Of a stretch of DNA of 64,000 nt, positions 32,777 to 42,133 are shown piece by piece. Within the stretch, counting starts at the first letter, position 1, and every line of letters begins with the position of its first letter. The notes beneath the pieces were generated by a model. The model was not told the DNA's origin. It did not search any database and worked only from the letters and a program-made list of their open reading frames with translations. A program made the position numbers and the translations under genes. The DNA is from Bacteroidales bacterium (GTDB taxonomy: Bacteria > Bacteroidota > Bacteroidia > Bacteroidales > UBA932), in assembly GCA_028686425.1 (NCBI GenBank), contig JAQUBZ010000005.1, positions 44,856-108,855 of the forward strand, read 5' to 3'.

Positions 32777-35700
32777 GTGCTGATTCCCACTACGGCATAT
32801 ATTGTTGTACAAATACCTTCTGTCCAGACATTTCTGGCTAAAAAGGCCGTCAATATCCTCTCCGGCAAAATCAATGGAACAGTTTCAATTGACAAGATTT
32901 ACTATGCTTTTTTCAACAGGGTAATTATCGACAATATATGCATTACCGACAACTCGTGCGATACATTACTTCACTGTAGCAAAATATCGCTCAATGTGCA
33001 GGCCAAATCGATTTTGGAAGGGAATATAAAAGTACGAAAAATTTCCATTGCCGATGGGGAGTTCAATATAAGAAACATAACCCCCGACTCCACCAATTTG
33101 AGCCGTGCTCTCGCCCCTCTGACTGCCAATCAAGACACAATATCCGCTCAAAGCGACAAAAAAGGGGGATTTTCCATCAATGCCGGTGTGTTGAATATCG
33201 AGAACTTCGATTTTTCGACATCAAACAGATTTGCAGATAAACCCAACCGACGTGGCCCGCACACAATAGATTGGAGCAACATTGTACTGAAAGACATCAA
33301 TCTGCATGCCCAAAAAATAAACTTCAAGGACGGAAAGTTATCCCTGCAGATGGACTCACTCTCGTTTAATGAGAGCAAAGGGATGAATCTGAACATTTTA
33401 AGTGGAGAAATTACGATGGGTAAAAAAGAGATGGCTGTAGGGCAGGATACCACTACGACCAATGAAATAAGGATTGACAATCTCCATTTGAAAGATGACT
33501 ATTCGGACATATATGCGCACTACTATTCAATGCAATATGACTCGTTTTCAGACTTTTCCGACTATGTCAACAAGGTAAAAATGGGGATTGACCTTGAAGA
33601 TGCACTGCTCGACTTCAAGACACTGCACAGCTTTACCGGAGGAATTGAAGATATTAAATTGAAGCTTTATATCACAGGAGAAACCATCGGCACTGTCTCA
33701 AATATGCAAAGTAAATCGCTGAAAGTCTATTCGGGCACGAAGAAGACGTATCTCGACTTTGCGGCACACCTTTCCGGACTTCCGAACAGCAAAGAGACAA
33801 TGGCCACCTTTAAAATTAATCAATGCCACACTTACACGGACGACATAGCTTACATTATAAGTTCAGTCACAACCACTTTTGATAAAACAACTCTCAGCCG
33901 GTTTGCTCCGGGAGAGAAATTTACATTCAACGGGAGTCTTAACGGATTTTTTGAAGATTTTGTGGCTTTCGGAGAGTTGAGTTCCAACGATATGGGAAAA
34001 GTGAATGTTGATATCATCTGCAGAAACGACAGAGGAAACGGATATGAAATAATCGGACATGTGAAGGGAGAAGAATTTGATGTAGGACGTTTTATTCAGA
34101 ATAAAATGCTCGGCAAATTGTCATGCAGCGCAACCATTTCCGGAATAGCAGGCAAAAAGAGATCCGAATTGTACATTGAAAATGTCAGAATCTCCAAATT
34201 GGGCTTTAATGACTACAATTACAGCAATATTATTGCAACGGGCAATCTTACAAATTCCGAATTTGACGGGAGAGTGATATGCAGCGACCCTAATCTCAAT
34301 TTTATGTTCCACGGTCTGTTTGCCCTCTCCAATAAAAACAACAACAGTTTATACAAGTTCAATCTTGCACTTGGCTACGCCAACCTTAATGCATTGAATT
34401 TCGACAAGAGAGATGTCTCCAATATTCGCTTTCAGGCCGATGCAGACCTGACTAAAACCACTCAGGGGGATATGTTCGGAGATATAACGATTAAATCTTT
34501 GAGTGGAACTGTCGATAAGACCGATTATCACATGGGAAATATCAACTTGCAGTCATTCTCTTCCAACAACAATTATACTCTCGAATTGATGTCCGGATTT
34601 GCCAGCGCAAAATATACGGGGACAGCTCCGGTATCGTCTTTCATATCGGATCTTCTCAACATGTCCGCCAAAAAACAGCTGAGCAATCTCTTTGCCGACA
34701 ACGAACACGAACAGATACAGCCATGCAGCGATGACTACCAATTCGTTCTGCACACGTATGACACAAAAGCCCTCTGCAAATTTCTAATGCCCGATCTTTA
34801 CATTGCCGACACGTCTGAAATATTCGTCAATCTCGACAGGAACAGCAATTTGGACATAAATTTTAATTCTTCACTTATTGCTTTGAAAAATAACTACTTT
34901 AAAGATATTTCACTGAATCTCGGCAATCGTGACAGCTCCATTATTGCAACTATAGATGCAAAAATGATTCAATCAGGCAATATTATTGCCGAAAACAATA
35001 TCATCAAGACCAAAATAAAAGACAACAGCATCGACTTTTCATACTCCTTCAATAATGATGGAGCATCCGAAAATTCTGCCGACATTCACACCATAGTATC
35101 TTTTCCAAACCAAAAAGAGAGTTCCTACAAAGTGCTGGCCCATATTTTAGCATCCAAGTTGACAATAAACTCAAGCAAATGGGATATCAATCCGGCCTCA
35201 ATATATTATAAAGATAAGGACATCGCCATAAATAACTTTAAAATAGAGAATGAAAGTCAGGAGTTGAACATTTACGGACGGATGTCCGCATCAAATAGTG
35301 ACACTTTGAATATTTCAATGGACAAATTTGATGCGGCATTAGTTAATCCTTTCATTGGCAAGCCATTGGACATAAAGGGATATTTTTCCGGAAAGGCAAG
35401 TTTATTCTCACTGTTTGGAGAAGAAAGAGGAATCCTGCTTGACATTAAAGGTGACTCGGTACATGTATTCAACAATGAAGTAGGCTCAATTGATATACTC
35501 AGCAAGTGGGATGATAGCAATAAGCGATTTAACTTATTGTTAAACAACAAGTTGCACGATAGAAATCCTCTCAATATCATAGGATATTACAAGCCGGACA
35601 CCAAAAATCTTATGGTAAAGGCAACTCTCAGGGATTTCATCCTCACCTATTTTGAACCGTTCCTGACAAGTGTCGTTTCAGATGTTTCCGGCACACTTTC

Positions 35701-37282
35701 CGGAGATATTGCTCTTGAGGGGCCTCTCGACAAACTTGCAGTCTCAAGCAGCGACAGTTACTTTAAGGATTTATCTTTCAAGTTGTTATTCACTCAAGTC
35801 CCATACACTCTCAACGGACCTCTTGAAATGAGTGAAAAAGGCATCAAATTCAACAACATAGAGATAAAAGACAAGTATGGACATACAGGAAGAGTGTCTG
35901 GCGGAGTAAATTACAACTACTTCAACGACATGGCCCTCAACACGCGTATTTCGGTCAACAATATTCTCGGACTCAACACCACTGCTGCCGACAATGAATC
36001 TTTTTACGGAAGAGCATTTGCTTCAGGTCTTGTACGCCTCACAGGCCCTCTCGACAAGATTCTGCTCGACATCAATATCACGACCAATCAAAATTCCAAC
36101 ATTCACATACCACTGAGTTCGTCGGCAAAAGAACAGACTTCCATTCTGACATTTGTAAACAATACCGTAAAGAGTATCGACCCGTACGATTCGCTTATTG
36201 TAAAGAACACCATTAAAAAGAAAGATTCAAACTCGGAATTAGGGATACGTGTAAAGGTCAATGCCACACCTGAAGCCGAGGTACATCTCGAAATCAACAA
36301 ATCTCTCGGAGATGTCATAAAGAGCAGGGGTACGGGACAGATAGAGATCAATGTCAATCAGGCCAAAGATCTGTTTGATATTAAGGGGGATTACAGTATA
36401 GACCAGGGAAGTTACAAATTTGTATTTTTAGGACTTGCTTCACGTGATTTCATAATCAATCCTGGGGGAACCATCAATTTTACGGGAGATATTATGCAAT
36501 CCAATCTCGACTTGACGGCGACATATAGGACAAAAGCCTCAATAGGCACATTGATTGCCGATACAACATCCGTCAACACAAGAAGGACCGTGGATTGCGG
36601 TATCGGCATTACAGGCAAGCTCGCAAACCCTCAATTGAAATTCAGCATAGATATACCGGATTTGGATCCTACCACCAAAGGGCGCGTGGAGAGTGCTCTT
36701 AATACCGAAGACAAGAGATTGAAGCAATTGCTTACAGTTCTGCTGTCCGGCAGTTTTATCCCTGATGAACAATCCGGAATTGTCAACAATACAACTATCC
36801 TCTATTCCAATGCCTCTGAAATTATGTCCAATCAGTTGAACAATGTATTCAGACAACTCGACATTCCGCTTGACCTCGGATTTAATTATCAACCCGGAGA
36901 AAACGGGCGTAATATATTTGATGTAGCCGTCTCTACTCAACTATTTAACAATCGTGTTACAATTAACGGAAATATAGGAAACAGGCAATATATGACTTCC
37001 AACACAAGCGATGTGGTTGGAGATGTAGATGTCGAGATTAAATTGAACGAAAGCGGTAAAATACGTCTGAATCTGTTTTCCCACTCTGCCGACCAATACA
37101 GCAATTACCTCGACCAGACACAAAGAAACGGAGTCGGTATCGTCTATCAGGAAGAATTCGACACATTCAAGGAGTTGTGGCGCAAAATATTCTGGTCTAA
37201 AGCACGCCGTGAAGAGTACGATCGTCAGCAACGAGCCGCACGCCGGACCATTCCGGACAACAATCCATCAACTATAAAGTAA
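32777..37282 (+). CDS. tamB: TamB-like translocation and assembly protein
   Basis: About 1500 residues. The body is a long beta-rich repeat region (TamB/AsmA type) and the last about 400 residues form the TamB C-terminal domain, for example GNYQ-like segments and DYSIDQGSYKFVFLGLASRDF then INPGGTINFTGDI. It spans the periplasm, moving lipids or helping outer-membrane proteins. The only canonical start is GTG at 32777, but that cuts into the N-terminal membrane helix. The frame is open back to 32717 and encodes IKTWKKILFAIIIVIV before the GTG product, without ATG, GTG or TTG. The true start is therefore unsettled. The 3' end overlaps mtaB by 11 bases. Confidence 0.88.
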   Translation: MLIPTTAYIVVQIPSVQTFLAKKAVNILSGKINGTVSIDKIYYAFFNRVIIDNICITDNSCDTLLHCSKISLNVQAKSILEGNIKVRKISIADGEFNIRNITPDSTNLSRALAPLTANQDTISAQSDKKGGFSINAGVLNIENFDFSTSNRFADKPNRRGPHTIDWSNIVLKDINLHAQKINFKDGKLSLQMDSLSFNESKGMNLNILSGEITMGKKEMAVGQDTTTTNEIRIDNLHLKDDYSDIYAHYYSMQYDSFSDFSDYVNKVKMGIDLEDALLDFKTLHSFTGGIEDIKLKLYITGETIGTVSNMQSKSLKVYSGTKKTYLDFAAHLSGLPNSKETMATFKINQCHTYTDDIAYIISSVTTTFDKTTLSRFAPGEKFTFNGSLNGFFEDFVAFGELSSNDMGKVNVDIICRNDRGNGYEIIGHVKGEEFDVGRFIQNKMLGKLSCSATISGIAGKKRSELYIENVRISKLGFNDYNYSNIIATGNLTNSEFDGRVICSDPNLNFMFHGLFALSNKNNNSLYKFNLALGYANLNALNFDKRDVSNIRFQADADLTKTTQGDMFGDITIKSLSGTVDKTDYHMGNINLQSFSSNNNYTLELMSGFASAKYTGTAPVSSFISDLLNMSAKKQLSNLFADNEHEQIQPCSDDYQFVLHTYDTKALCKFLMPDLYIADTSEIFVNLDRNSNLDINFNSSLIALKNNYFKDISLNLGNRDSSIIATIDAKMIQSGNIIAENNIIKTKIKDNSIDFSYSFNNDGASENSADIHTIVSFPNQKESSYKVLAHILASKLTINSSKWDINPASIYYKDKDIAINNFKIENESQELNIYGRMSASNSDTLNISMDKFDAALVNPFIGKPLDIKGYFSGKASLFSLFGEERGILLDIKGDSVHVFNNEVGSIDILSKWDDSNKRFNLLLNNKLHDRNPLNIIGYYKPDTKNLMVKATLRDFILTYFEPFLTSVVSDVSGTLSGDIALEGPLDKLAVSSSDSYFKDLSFKLLFTQVPYTLNGPLEMSEKGIKFNNIEIKDKYGHTGRVSGGVNYNYFNDMALNTRISVNNILGLNTTAADNESFYGRAFASGLVRLTGPLDKILLDINITTNQNSNIHIPLSSSAKEQTSILTFVNNTVKSIDPYDSLIVKNTIKKKDSNSELGIRVKVNATPEAEVHLEINKSLGDVIKSRGTGQIEINVNQAKDLFDIKGDYSIDQGSYKFVFLGLASRDFIINPGGTINFTGDIMQSNLDLTATYRTKASIGTLIADTTSVNTRRTVDCGIGITGKLANPQLKFSIDIPDLDPTTKGRVESALNTEDKRLKQLLTVLLSGSFIPDEQSGIVNNTTILYSNASEIMSNQLNNVFRQLDIPLDLGFNYQPGENGRNIFDVAVSTQLFNNRVTINGNIGNRQYMTSNTSDVVGDVDVEIKLNESGKIRLNLFSHSADQYSNYLDQTQRNGVGIVYQEEFDTFKELWRKIFWSKARREEYDRQQRAARRTIPDNNPSTIK

Positions 37283-38549
37283 CCTCCACTACGTTACCAA
37301 TCAGAAACTTATCATAAGGCCTCTCGACTTTTATATAATTTTCGGTATATCCGAACATCATCCCCCCCTTTTGAGTGCTTTCAAAAAGGACTTTGGCTCT
37401 ACGCCCTGTGTTTGCTTTGATAAAATCATTGTGCAGCCTGATACATAATTGATTCAGGCGCTCTTCGCGTTCAGATTTGACACTGTCCCTAACCTGATCC
37501 GGAAGTGCTGCCGCCGGAGTATTTGATCTGCGTGAGTAGGGAAATATATGAAGGAAAGCAGGTTTAATCCTTTCAAGCAGTGAATAGGTCTGTTCAAAAT
37601 CTTCATCACTCTCTCCCGGAAATCCCACTATCACATCAAACCCTAAAAAAACGCTTGTGTTGCGTTCTGACGATAATTCCATCTTGTCACGTATCATAGA
37701 TATTTTGGCTTCAAACATTGATGTATTGTATCGGCGGTGCATAGCGGCAAGGATTCTGTCACATCCCGACTGTATGGGAATATGAAAATGGGGGAGAAAT
37801 TTGGTACCGGAAGCAATCCATTCGACTATATCTTCCGTAAGCAGATTCGGTTCTATAGAAGAGATACGATACCTCTCTATTCCGTCCACCTCATTCAGTT
37901 GTTTTAACAAGTCTGCAAACGATTCACCCGTAGTCTTTCCGAAATCGCCTGTATTCACCCCGGTAAGAACTATCTCCCTTACTCCGTCAGAAGCTATTTC
38001 CCGAGCTTGGGAGATTATCTTGTCAATCGGAATGTTTCTGCTCTTTCCACGCGCCAGAGGCACTGTACAATATGTACAATGGTAGTCACAGCCATCCTGT
38101 ATTTTCAGGAATGACCTCGTACGCTCTCCGGACGAATATGCAGGAAAAATCGATTCCACCTTGTTGATTTCGCAAGAATAAGAGTGTTTGCTTCTGTTTG
38201 AAGATTGCCTTATTTCAGATACAATCTTTAACAAGTCCCCTTTCTGCTGCGCTCCAAGAACGACATCTACCCCGTCAATTTCCAATATTTCCTGCGGCTT
38301 GAGTTGAGCATAGCACCCTGTGACGGCTATCAGAGCTTCGGGAGATATTTTATGCAGCTTGCGAATTATATTGCGGCACTTCTTGTCTGCATGCTCTGTA
38401 ACCGAACAGGTATTGACCACATACACATCTGCTTCCTCTGAAGGTTTTACGTAAGAATATCCATTTGCAGCGAACTGTTTGGCCAATGTCGAAGTCTCGG
38501 AAAAATTGAGTTTGCAGCCGAGTGTCACGAAAGCAACCTTAGGATTCAT
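37272..38549 (-). CDS. mtaB: tRNA t6A37 methylthiotransferase MtaB
   Basis: 425 residues. The N-terminal UPF0004 domain has three cysteines for one Fe-S cluster (TLGCKLNFSET, VVNTCSVTEHAD, AVTGCYAQLKP). The radical-SAM motif is CDYHCTYCTVPLARGKSR. A C-terminal TRAM-like region follows. The GCKLN form and the length point to MtaB rather than MiaB or RimO. It adds a methylthio group to t6A, the product of TsaD. It is 4 bases after folB in the same operon. Confidence 0.92.
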   Translation of the reverse strand: MNPKVAFVTLGCKLNFSETSTLAKQFAANGYSYVKPSEEADVYVVNTCSVTEHADKKCRNIIRKLHKISPEALIAVTGCYAQLKPQEILEIDGVDVVLGAQQKGDLLKIVSEIRQSSNRSKHSYSCEINKVESIFPAYSSGERTRSFLKIQDGCDYHCTYCTVPLARGKSRNIPIDKIISQAREIASDGVREIVLTGVNTGDFGKTTGESFADLLKQLNEVDGIERYRISSIEPNLLTEDIVEWIASGTKFLPHFHIPIQSGCDRILAAMHRRYNTSMFEAKISMIRDKMELSSERNTSVFLGFDVIVGFPGESDEDFEQTYSLLERIKPAFLHIFPYSRRSNTPAAALPDQVRDSVKSEREERLNQLCIRLHNDFIKANTGRRAKVLFESTQKGGMMFGYTENYIKVERPYDKFLIGNVVEVTL

Positions 38550-38553
38550 ATTT

Positions 38554-38904
38554 TTAGAGAGTTAAAGTAATTGAAGATGTCTCGACCTGTCCGTCAACGG
38601 GAGGTCGATATTTGTAAATTGTGACGGTGGCAGAGGTAATCTGAGAAAAATGGAGTTTCACGCTTTGAAGTATCCTGTAGGCCACATTTTCCAAAAGATT
38701 GGAAGGAATGTCCATTTGAGCTTTGATAATCTCAAATATGTCCGCATAGTTAAGTGCATCATCAAGGTTGTCCGACTGTGCTGCCTTCAGCATAGGATAT
38801 TCGCATTCAAAGTCAACCCTGAAGCGGTTGCCGACCACTTTTTCGTGCTCAAGGCATCCGTGATATGCGTAAAACTCTATATTTGTTAGTCGTAAAGTAT
38901 TCAT
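38554..38904 (-). CDS. folB: Dihydroneopterin aldolase
   Basis: 116 residues from the ATG at 38904. Family features are FYAYHGCLEHEKVVGNRFRVD near the start, LNYADIFEIIK, and LLENVAYRILQSVKLHF, ending KYRPPVDGQVETSSITL. It makes 6-hydroxymethyl-dihydropterin for folate. An ATG nine codons upstream lies inside the preceding methyltransferase gene and is less likely. It sits between the methyltransferase and mtaB. Confidence 0.93.
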   Translation of the reverse strand: MNTLRLTNIEFYAYHGCLEHEKVVGNRFRVDFECEYPMLKAAQSDNLDDALNYADIFEIIKAQMDIPSNLLENVAYRILQSVKLHFSQITSATVTIYKYRPPVDGQVETSSITLTL

Positions 38905-38914
38905 TATTAATATA

Positions 38915-39622
38915 TTATCCCTGCAACACAAATACGCACGGACGTTTTCCTATTTCGGGTATGGATTTGCGCCACTGTTCGACACTTTTTGTCTTGATAA
39001 ATGGTGTCGGCAAGGTAATATCGGCAGCAATGCATATTCTTGTTGAAGGTCGGCATACCGAAAGCAGGTCCTGAAAGAGTGAGTCGTTGCGGTATGGTGT
39101 TTCTATTATAATCTGTGTCTGGTGCTGTTGTTGTGATATTTTTTCCAGCTGTACTATTCTACCCCTTCTTTCTTCTTTCTTGACGGGAAGATACCCTGTA
39201 AATGCAAAACACTGTCCGTTCATTCCAGAAGACATGAGAGCGAGCATCAGTGATGATGGTCCTACCAACGGAATAACCTCTATATCATTGTTATGGGCAA
39301 GTTCCACAAGCAACGCTCCCGGATCTGCCACAGCAGGCAATCCTGCCTCTGAAATAAGGGCTGCATCAACCGGAGCGGTTTTCAACATTTTGATGTATCC
39401 CTCCACGGCCTCTCTCTGCGTGTGTTCGTTGATTTCATATAGTGACAATTCGTCTATATGTCCCTTCAAACCGGCTGCAGAAAGGAATCTGCGGGCAGTC
39501 CTGATCTCTTCCACAAAAAAGAGACGTATCTGCGGAATCAGAGACATTACCGAAGACGGAAGCACCATCGAGGGCTCCATATCACCAAGAGGCGTAGGCA
39601 CTAAAAATAATCGTGAATTCAT
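38915..39622 (-). CDS. RsmI-like SAM-dependent methyltransferase
   Basis: 235 residues from the ATG at 39622 (MNSRLFLVPTPLGDMEPSM). It is a tetrapyrrole-methylase-fold protein: LFLVPTPLGD at the start, FVEEIRTARRFL, ALISEAGLPAVADPGALLVELAH, and VPLVGPSS-type VIPLVGPSSLMLALMSSG. RsmI 2'-O-methylates 16S rRNA C1402. This is the shorter Bacteroidota paralogue lacking the RsmI C-terminal domain, so the exact substrate is uncertain. A 17-codon upstream extension lies across the promoter and is not used. Confidence 0.85.
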   Translation of the reverse strand: MNSRLFLVPTPLGDMEPSMVLPSSVMSLIPQIRLFFVEEIRTARRFLSAAGLKGHIDELSLYEINEHTQREAVEGYIKMLKTAPVDAALISEAGLPAVADPGALLVELAHNNDIEVIPLVGPSSLMLALMSSGMNGQCFAFTGYLPVKKEERRGRIVQLEKISQQQHQTQIIIETPYRNDSLFQDLLSVCRPSTRICIAADITLPTPFIKTKSVEQWRKSIPEIGKRPCVFVLQG

Positions 39623-39627
39623 TGTGG

Positions 39628-39656
39628 CAAAGATACGGAAAAAATTTATATCTTTG
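39628..39656. promoter_or_regulatory. Mirror-image divergent -7 boxes
   Basis: CAAAGATA (39628-39635) and TATCTTTG (39649-39656) are exact complements with a 13-base spacer. Each is a -7 box pointing outward: to the methyltransferase (ATG at 39622) and to the MBL hydrolase (ATG at 39663). Both transcripts would have almost no leader. Confidence 0.5.
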
Positions 39657-39662
39657 TAGGCT

Positions 39663-40427
39663 ATGAACAACATTACATTTTTAGGGACGGGTACATCTCA
39701 GGGGGTGCCGATGATCGGATGCAAATGCAATGTCTGCACTTCCGAAGATCCGCGTGACAAGCGTTTAAGGACCTCTGCCCATATTATGTACAATGGTGTT
39801 TCTATACTGATTGATGCCGGACCGGATTTCCGACAGCAGATGCTGCGTGAGGACCTCTGCCATCTCGATGCAATACTTCTCACACACCACCACAAAGACC
39901 ACACAGGTGGGCTTGACGATGTCAGAGCCATCAACTATTTGGAACAGAGAGCTTTTCCCATTTACTGCGAAAAATATGTGCAGGATTCTCTGAAACTTGA
40001 ATATTCATACGCATTTTCGGACTACAAATATCCCGGTATTCCCGAATTTATCCTGAAAACGATTGGTGAAGACCCTTTCAAAATCAACGGTGTCACGATT
40101 ATACCTATCAGGGCATATCACTATAAGCTGCCTGTGCTCGGATTCAGAATAGGCAATCTTGCATACATCACCGACGCCAATTATATTCCGGAGAGCGAAT
40201 TTGAGAAACTTAAAGGACTTTCGGTATTTGTAATCAATACCGTCAAAAGAGACAAGCATATTTCACATTATTCGCTTCCTGAAGCGATAGAAGTGGCGCA
40301 GAGAGTTGGAGCAGAGAGATCTTTTCTGACACACCTGTCACATCAGCTCCCTGTGTATTCCGAACTTTCAAAAGAGCTTCCTGCCGGCATCGAGCCCGCA
40401 TACGATAGACTTAAAATTGAATTTTAA
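39663..40427 (+). CDS. MBL-fold metallo-hydrolase
   Basis: 254 residues. The metal-binding motif LTHHHKDHTGGLDDVRAI (HxHxDH type) is at about residues 75-90, with further ligands in DAGPDFRQQ, IRAYHYKLPVLGF, ITDAN and LTHLSH. It also has a cluster CKCNVCTSEDP near the start (residues about 21-29). The start GTGTSQGVPMIGCKCNVC is that of PhnP-like phosphodiesterases, a possible but unproven activity. The C69 peptidase gene follows after 16 bases. Confidence 0.88.
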   Translation: MNNITFLGTGTSQGVPMIGCKCNVCTSEDPRDKRLRTSAHIMYNGVSILIDAGPDFRQQMLREDLCHLDAILLTHHHKDHTGGLDDVRAINYLEQRAFPIYCEKYVQDSLKLEYSYAFSDYKYPGIPEFILKTIGEDPFKINGVTIIPIRAYHYKLPVLGFRIGNLAYITDANYIPESEFEKLKGLSVFVINTVKRDKHISHYSLPEAIEVAQRVGAERSFLTHLSHQLPVYSELSKELPAGIEPAYDRLKIEF

Positions 40428-40443
40428 CACACTACTTTTTATT

Positions 40444-42111
40444 ATGAAACAAATTCTGATAACAATCACATTGCTATTTAGCATCACCGCCGGCTATGCC
40501 TGCACTAATCTGATTGTAACCAAAGGAGCATCATCCGATGGTTCTGTAATGATCACTTACGCAGCCGACTCACATACAAGATATGGAACATTGGTTCACT
40601 ATCCTGCCGCAGACTATCCTGCAGGGACGATGCTGTCAATTTACGAATGGGGAAAGGACCGATACCTCGGACAAATACCTCAGGCATCTCATACTTATAA
40701 TGTTATCGGCAACATGAATGAACACCAGCTCATTATAGGCGAGACCACTTGGGGAGGACTTGTGCAGTTGAGAGATACAAGTGCAATTCTCGACTACGGT
40801 TCACTGATATATATTACCCTTCAAAGAGCCCGTACAGCCCGTGAAGCAATTGAAATATACACTTCACTTGCAGACAAATACGGATATGCCTCATCGGGTG
40901 AATCCATCTCGATCGGAGATCCGAATGAAGCTTGGATACTTGAAATAATCGCCCGCAAACCCAAATACGTCAATGGTGTGAATGTCAACAAGGGAGCCGT
41001 CTGGGTTGCCGTGCGCATTCCTGACGGATATATTTCAGCTCATGCCAACTGTGCCCGCATCACTACTTTTCCTCTGAATGACCCTGATAACTGTCTTTAC
41101 GCCAAAGATGTCATTTCACACGCACGCGAAAACGGGCTGTATAAAGGAAGGGAGAGCGATTTCAGCTTTGCGGATACTTATTGCCCGCTCGATTTTTCAG
41201 CCATGAGAGGCTGTGAAGCACGTGTGTGGAGTTTCTTCAACAGATATGCAGACATGGACATGTCTCAATATATAGATTTTGCTTCAGGAGCAAACCCGAA
41301 ACACAGAATGCCTCTTTATGTAAGGGCTAAGCAAAAACTTACAGTGTTGAATGTTGCCAATATGATGAGAGATCATTTTGAGGGAACACCTTTTGATATG
41401 ACTTTAGATGTTGGGGCCGGTGGAAACGCCCTTCCTTATCGATGGAGGCCGATGAGTTTTGAAGTTGACGGGGTTCAAATCACCAATGAACGCGCCATCG
41501 CCACTCAACAGACTGGGTTCTGGTTTGTAGGACAGAGCAGAAGTTGGCTTCCTGACGAAATAGGAGGAATATTCTGGTTTGCGGTAGATGATGCAGCCAC
41601 ATCCCCTCTAACTCCTGTATATACTTGTTCTACATCCATTTCAGAGCATTATGCACTTGGAAACGGCAGTATGACGGAATACTCGCAGACATCTATGTTC
41701 TGGATGACCAACAGAATAGCTCAATTTGCCTATCTGCGTTATAATCAGATAGGTGCAGAAGTTCAACAAATAATAGGGACACATGAAGAAGAGATGGTCT
41801 CCCTGACATCAGAAGCCGACATCATGGCTCAACAGTTATATGCACAATCTCCTTCTAAAGCAATCTCTTTTTTGAGCGAATGGTCAGTCTATCAAGCCGA
41901 CAAGCTCTTCAAAAAATGGGACAAACTTGACAAGTATTTGTTAGTCAAGTATATAGATGGCAACACAAAGAAGCAGAATGAAGATGGTTCATTCAAGACT
42001 AACGGACACTCCAAGACCATTCCCCCTGCTCCGCAATTTCCGGGATATACCGAGCAGTTCAAAAAAGCCATAAAGCAGGATGCCGGAGAAAGACTGAAAG
42101 TAACTAAATAA
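40444..42111 (+). CDS. Secreted C69 family dipeptidase
   Basis: 555 residues from the ATG at 40444. A signal peptide (KQILITITLLFSITAGYA) ends directly before Cys20, which is the N-terminal nucleophile of the C69 (PepD) Ntn-hydrolase fold in CTNLIVTKGASSDGS. Other conserved parts are GETTWGG, the IGDPNEAWILEI segment, and PLDFSAMRGCEARVWSFFNRY. It should cleave dipeptides in the periplasm or outside. An ATG nine codons earlier is in frame but lies before the signal and overlaps the MBL gene. Confidence 0.92.
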   Translation: MKQILITITLLFSITAGYACTNLIVTKGASSDGSVMITYAADSHTRYGTLVHYPAADYPAGTMLSIYEWGKDRYLGQIPQASHTYNVIGNMNEHQLIIGETTWGGLVQLRDTSAILDYGSLIYITLQRARTAREAIEIYTSLADKYGYASSGESISIGDPNEAWILEIIARKPKYVNGVNVNKGAVWVAVRIPDGYISAHANCARITTFPLNDPDNCLYAKDVISHARENGLYKGRESDFSFADTYCPLDFSAMRGCEARVWSFFNRYADMDMSQYIDFASGANPKHRMPLYVRAKQKLTVLNVANMMRDHFEGTPFDMTLDVGAGGNALPYRWRPMSFEVDGVQITNERAIATQQTGFWFVGQSRSWLPDEIGGIFWFAVDDAATSPLTPVYTCSTSISEHYALGNGSMTEYSQTSMFWMTNRIAQFAYLRYNQIGAEVQQIIGTHEEEMVSLTSEADIMAQQLYAQSPSKAISFLSEWSVYQADKLFKKWDKLDKYLLVKYIDGNTKKQNEDGSFKTNGHSKTIPPAPQFPGYTEQFKKAIKQDAGERLKVTK

Positions 42112-42133
42112 TCAACTTTACTAAACTATTATT

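Noticed and set aside
39087..39659. Plus-strand ORF of 190 codons opposite the methyltransferase
   Set aside because: Complement of a conserved gene; Ser/Ile/Cys-rich shadow translation with no domain.
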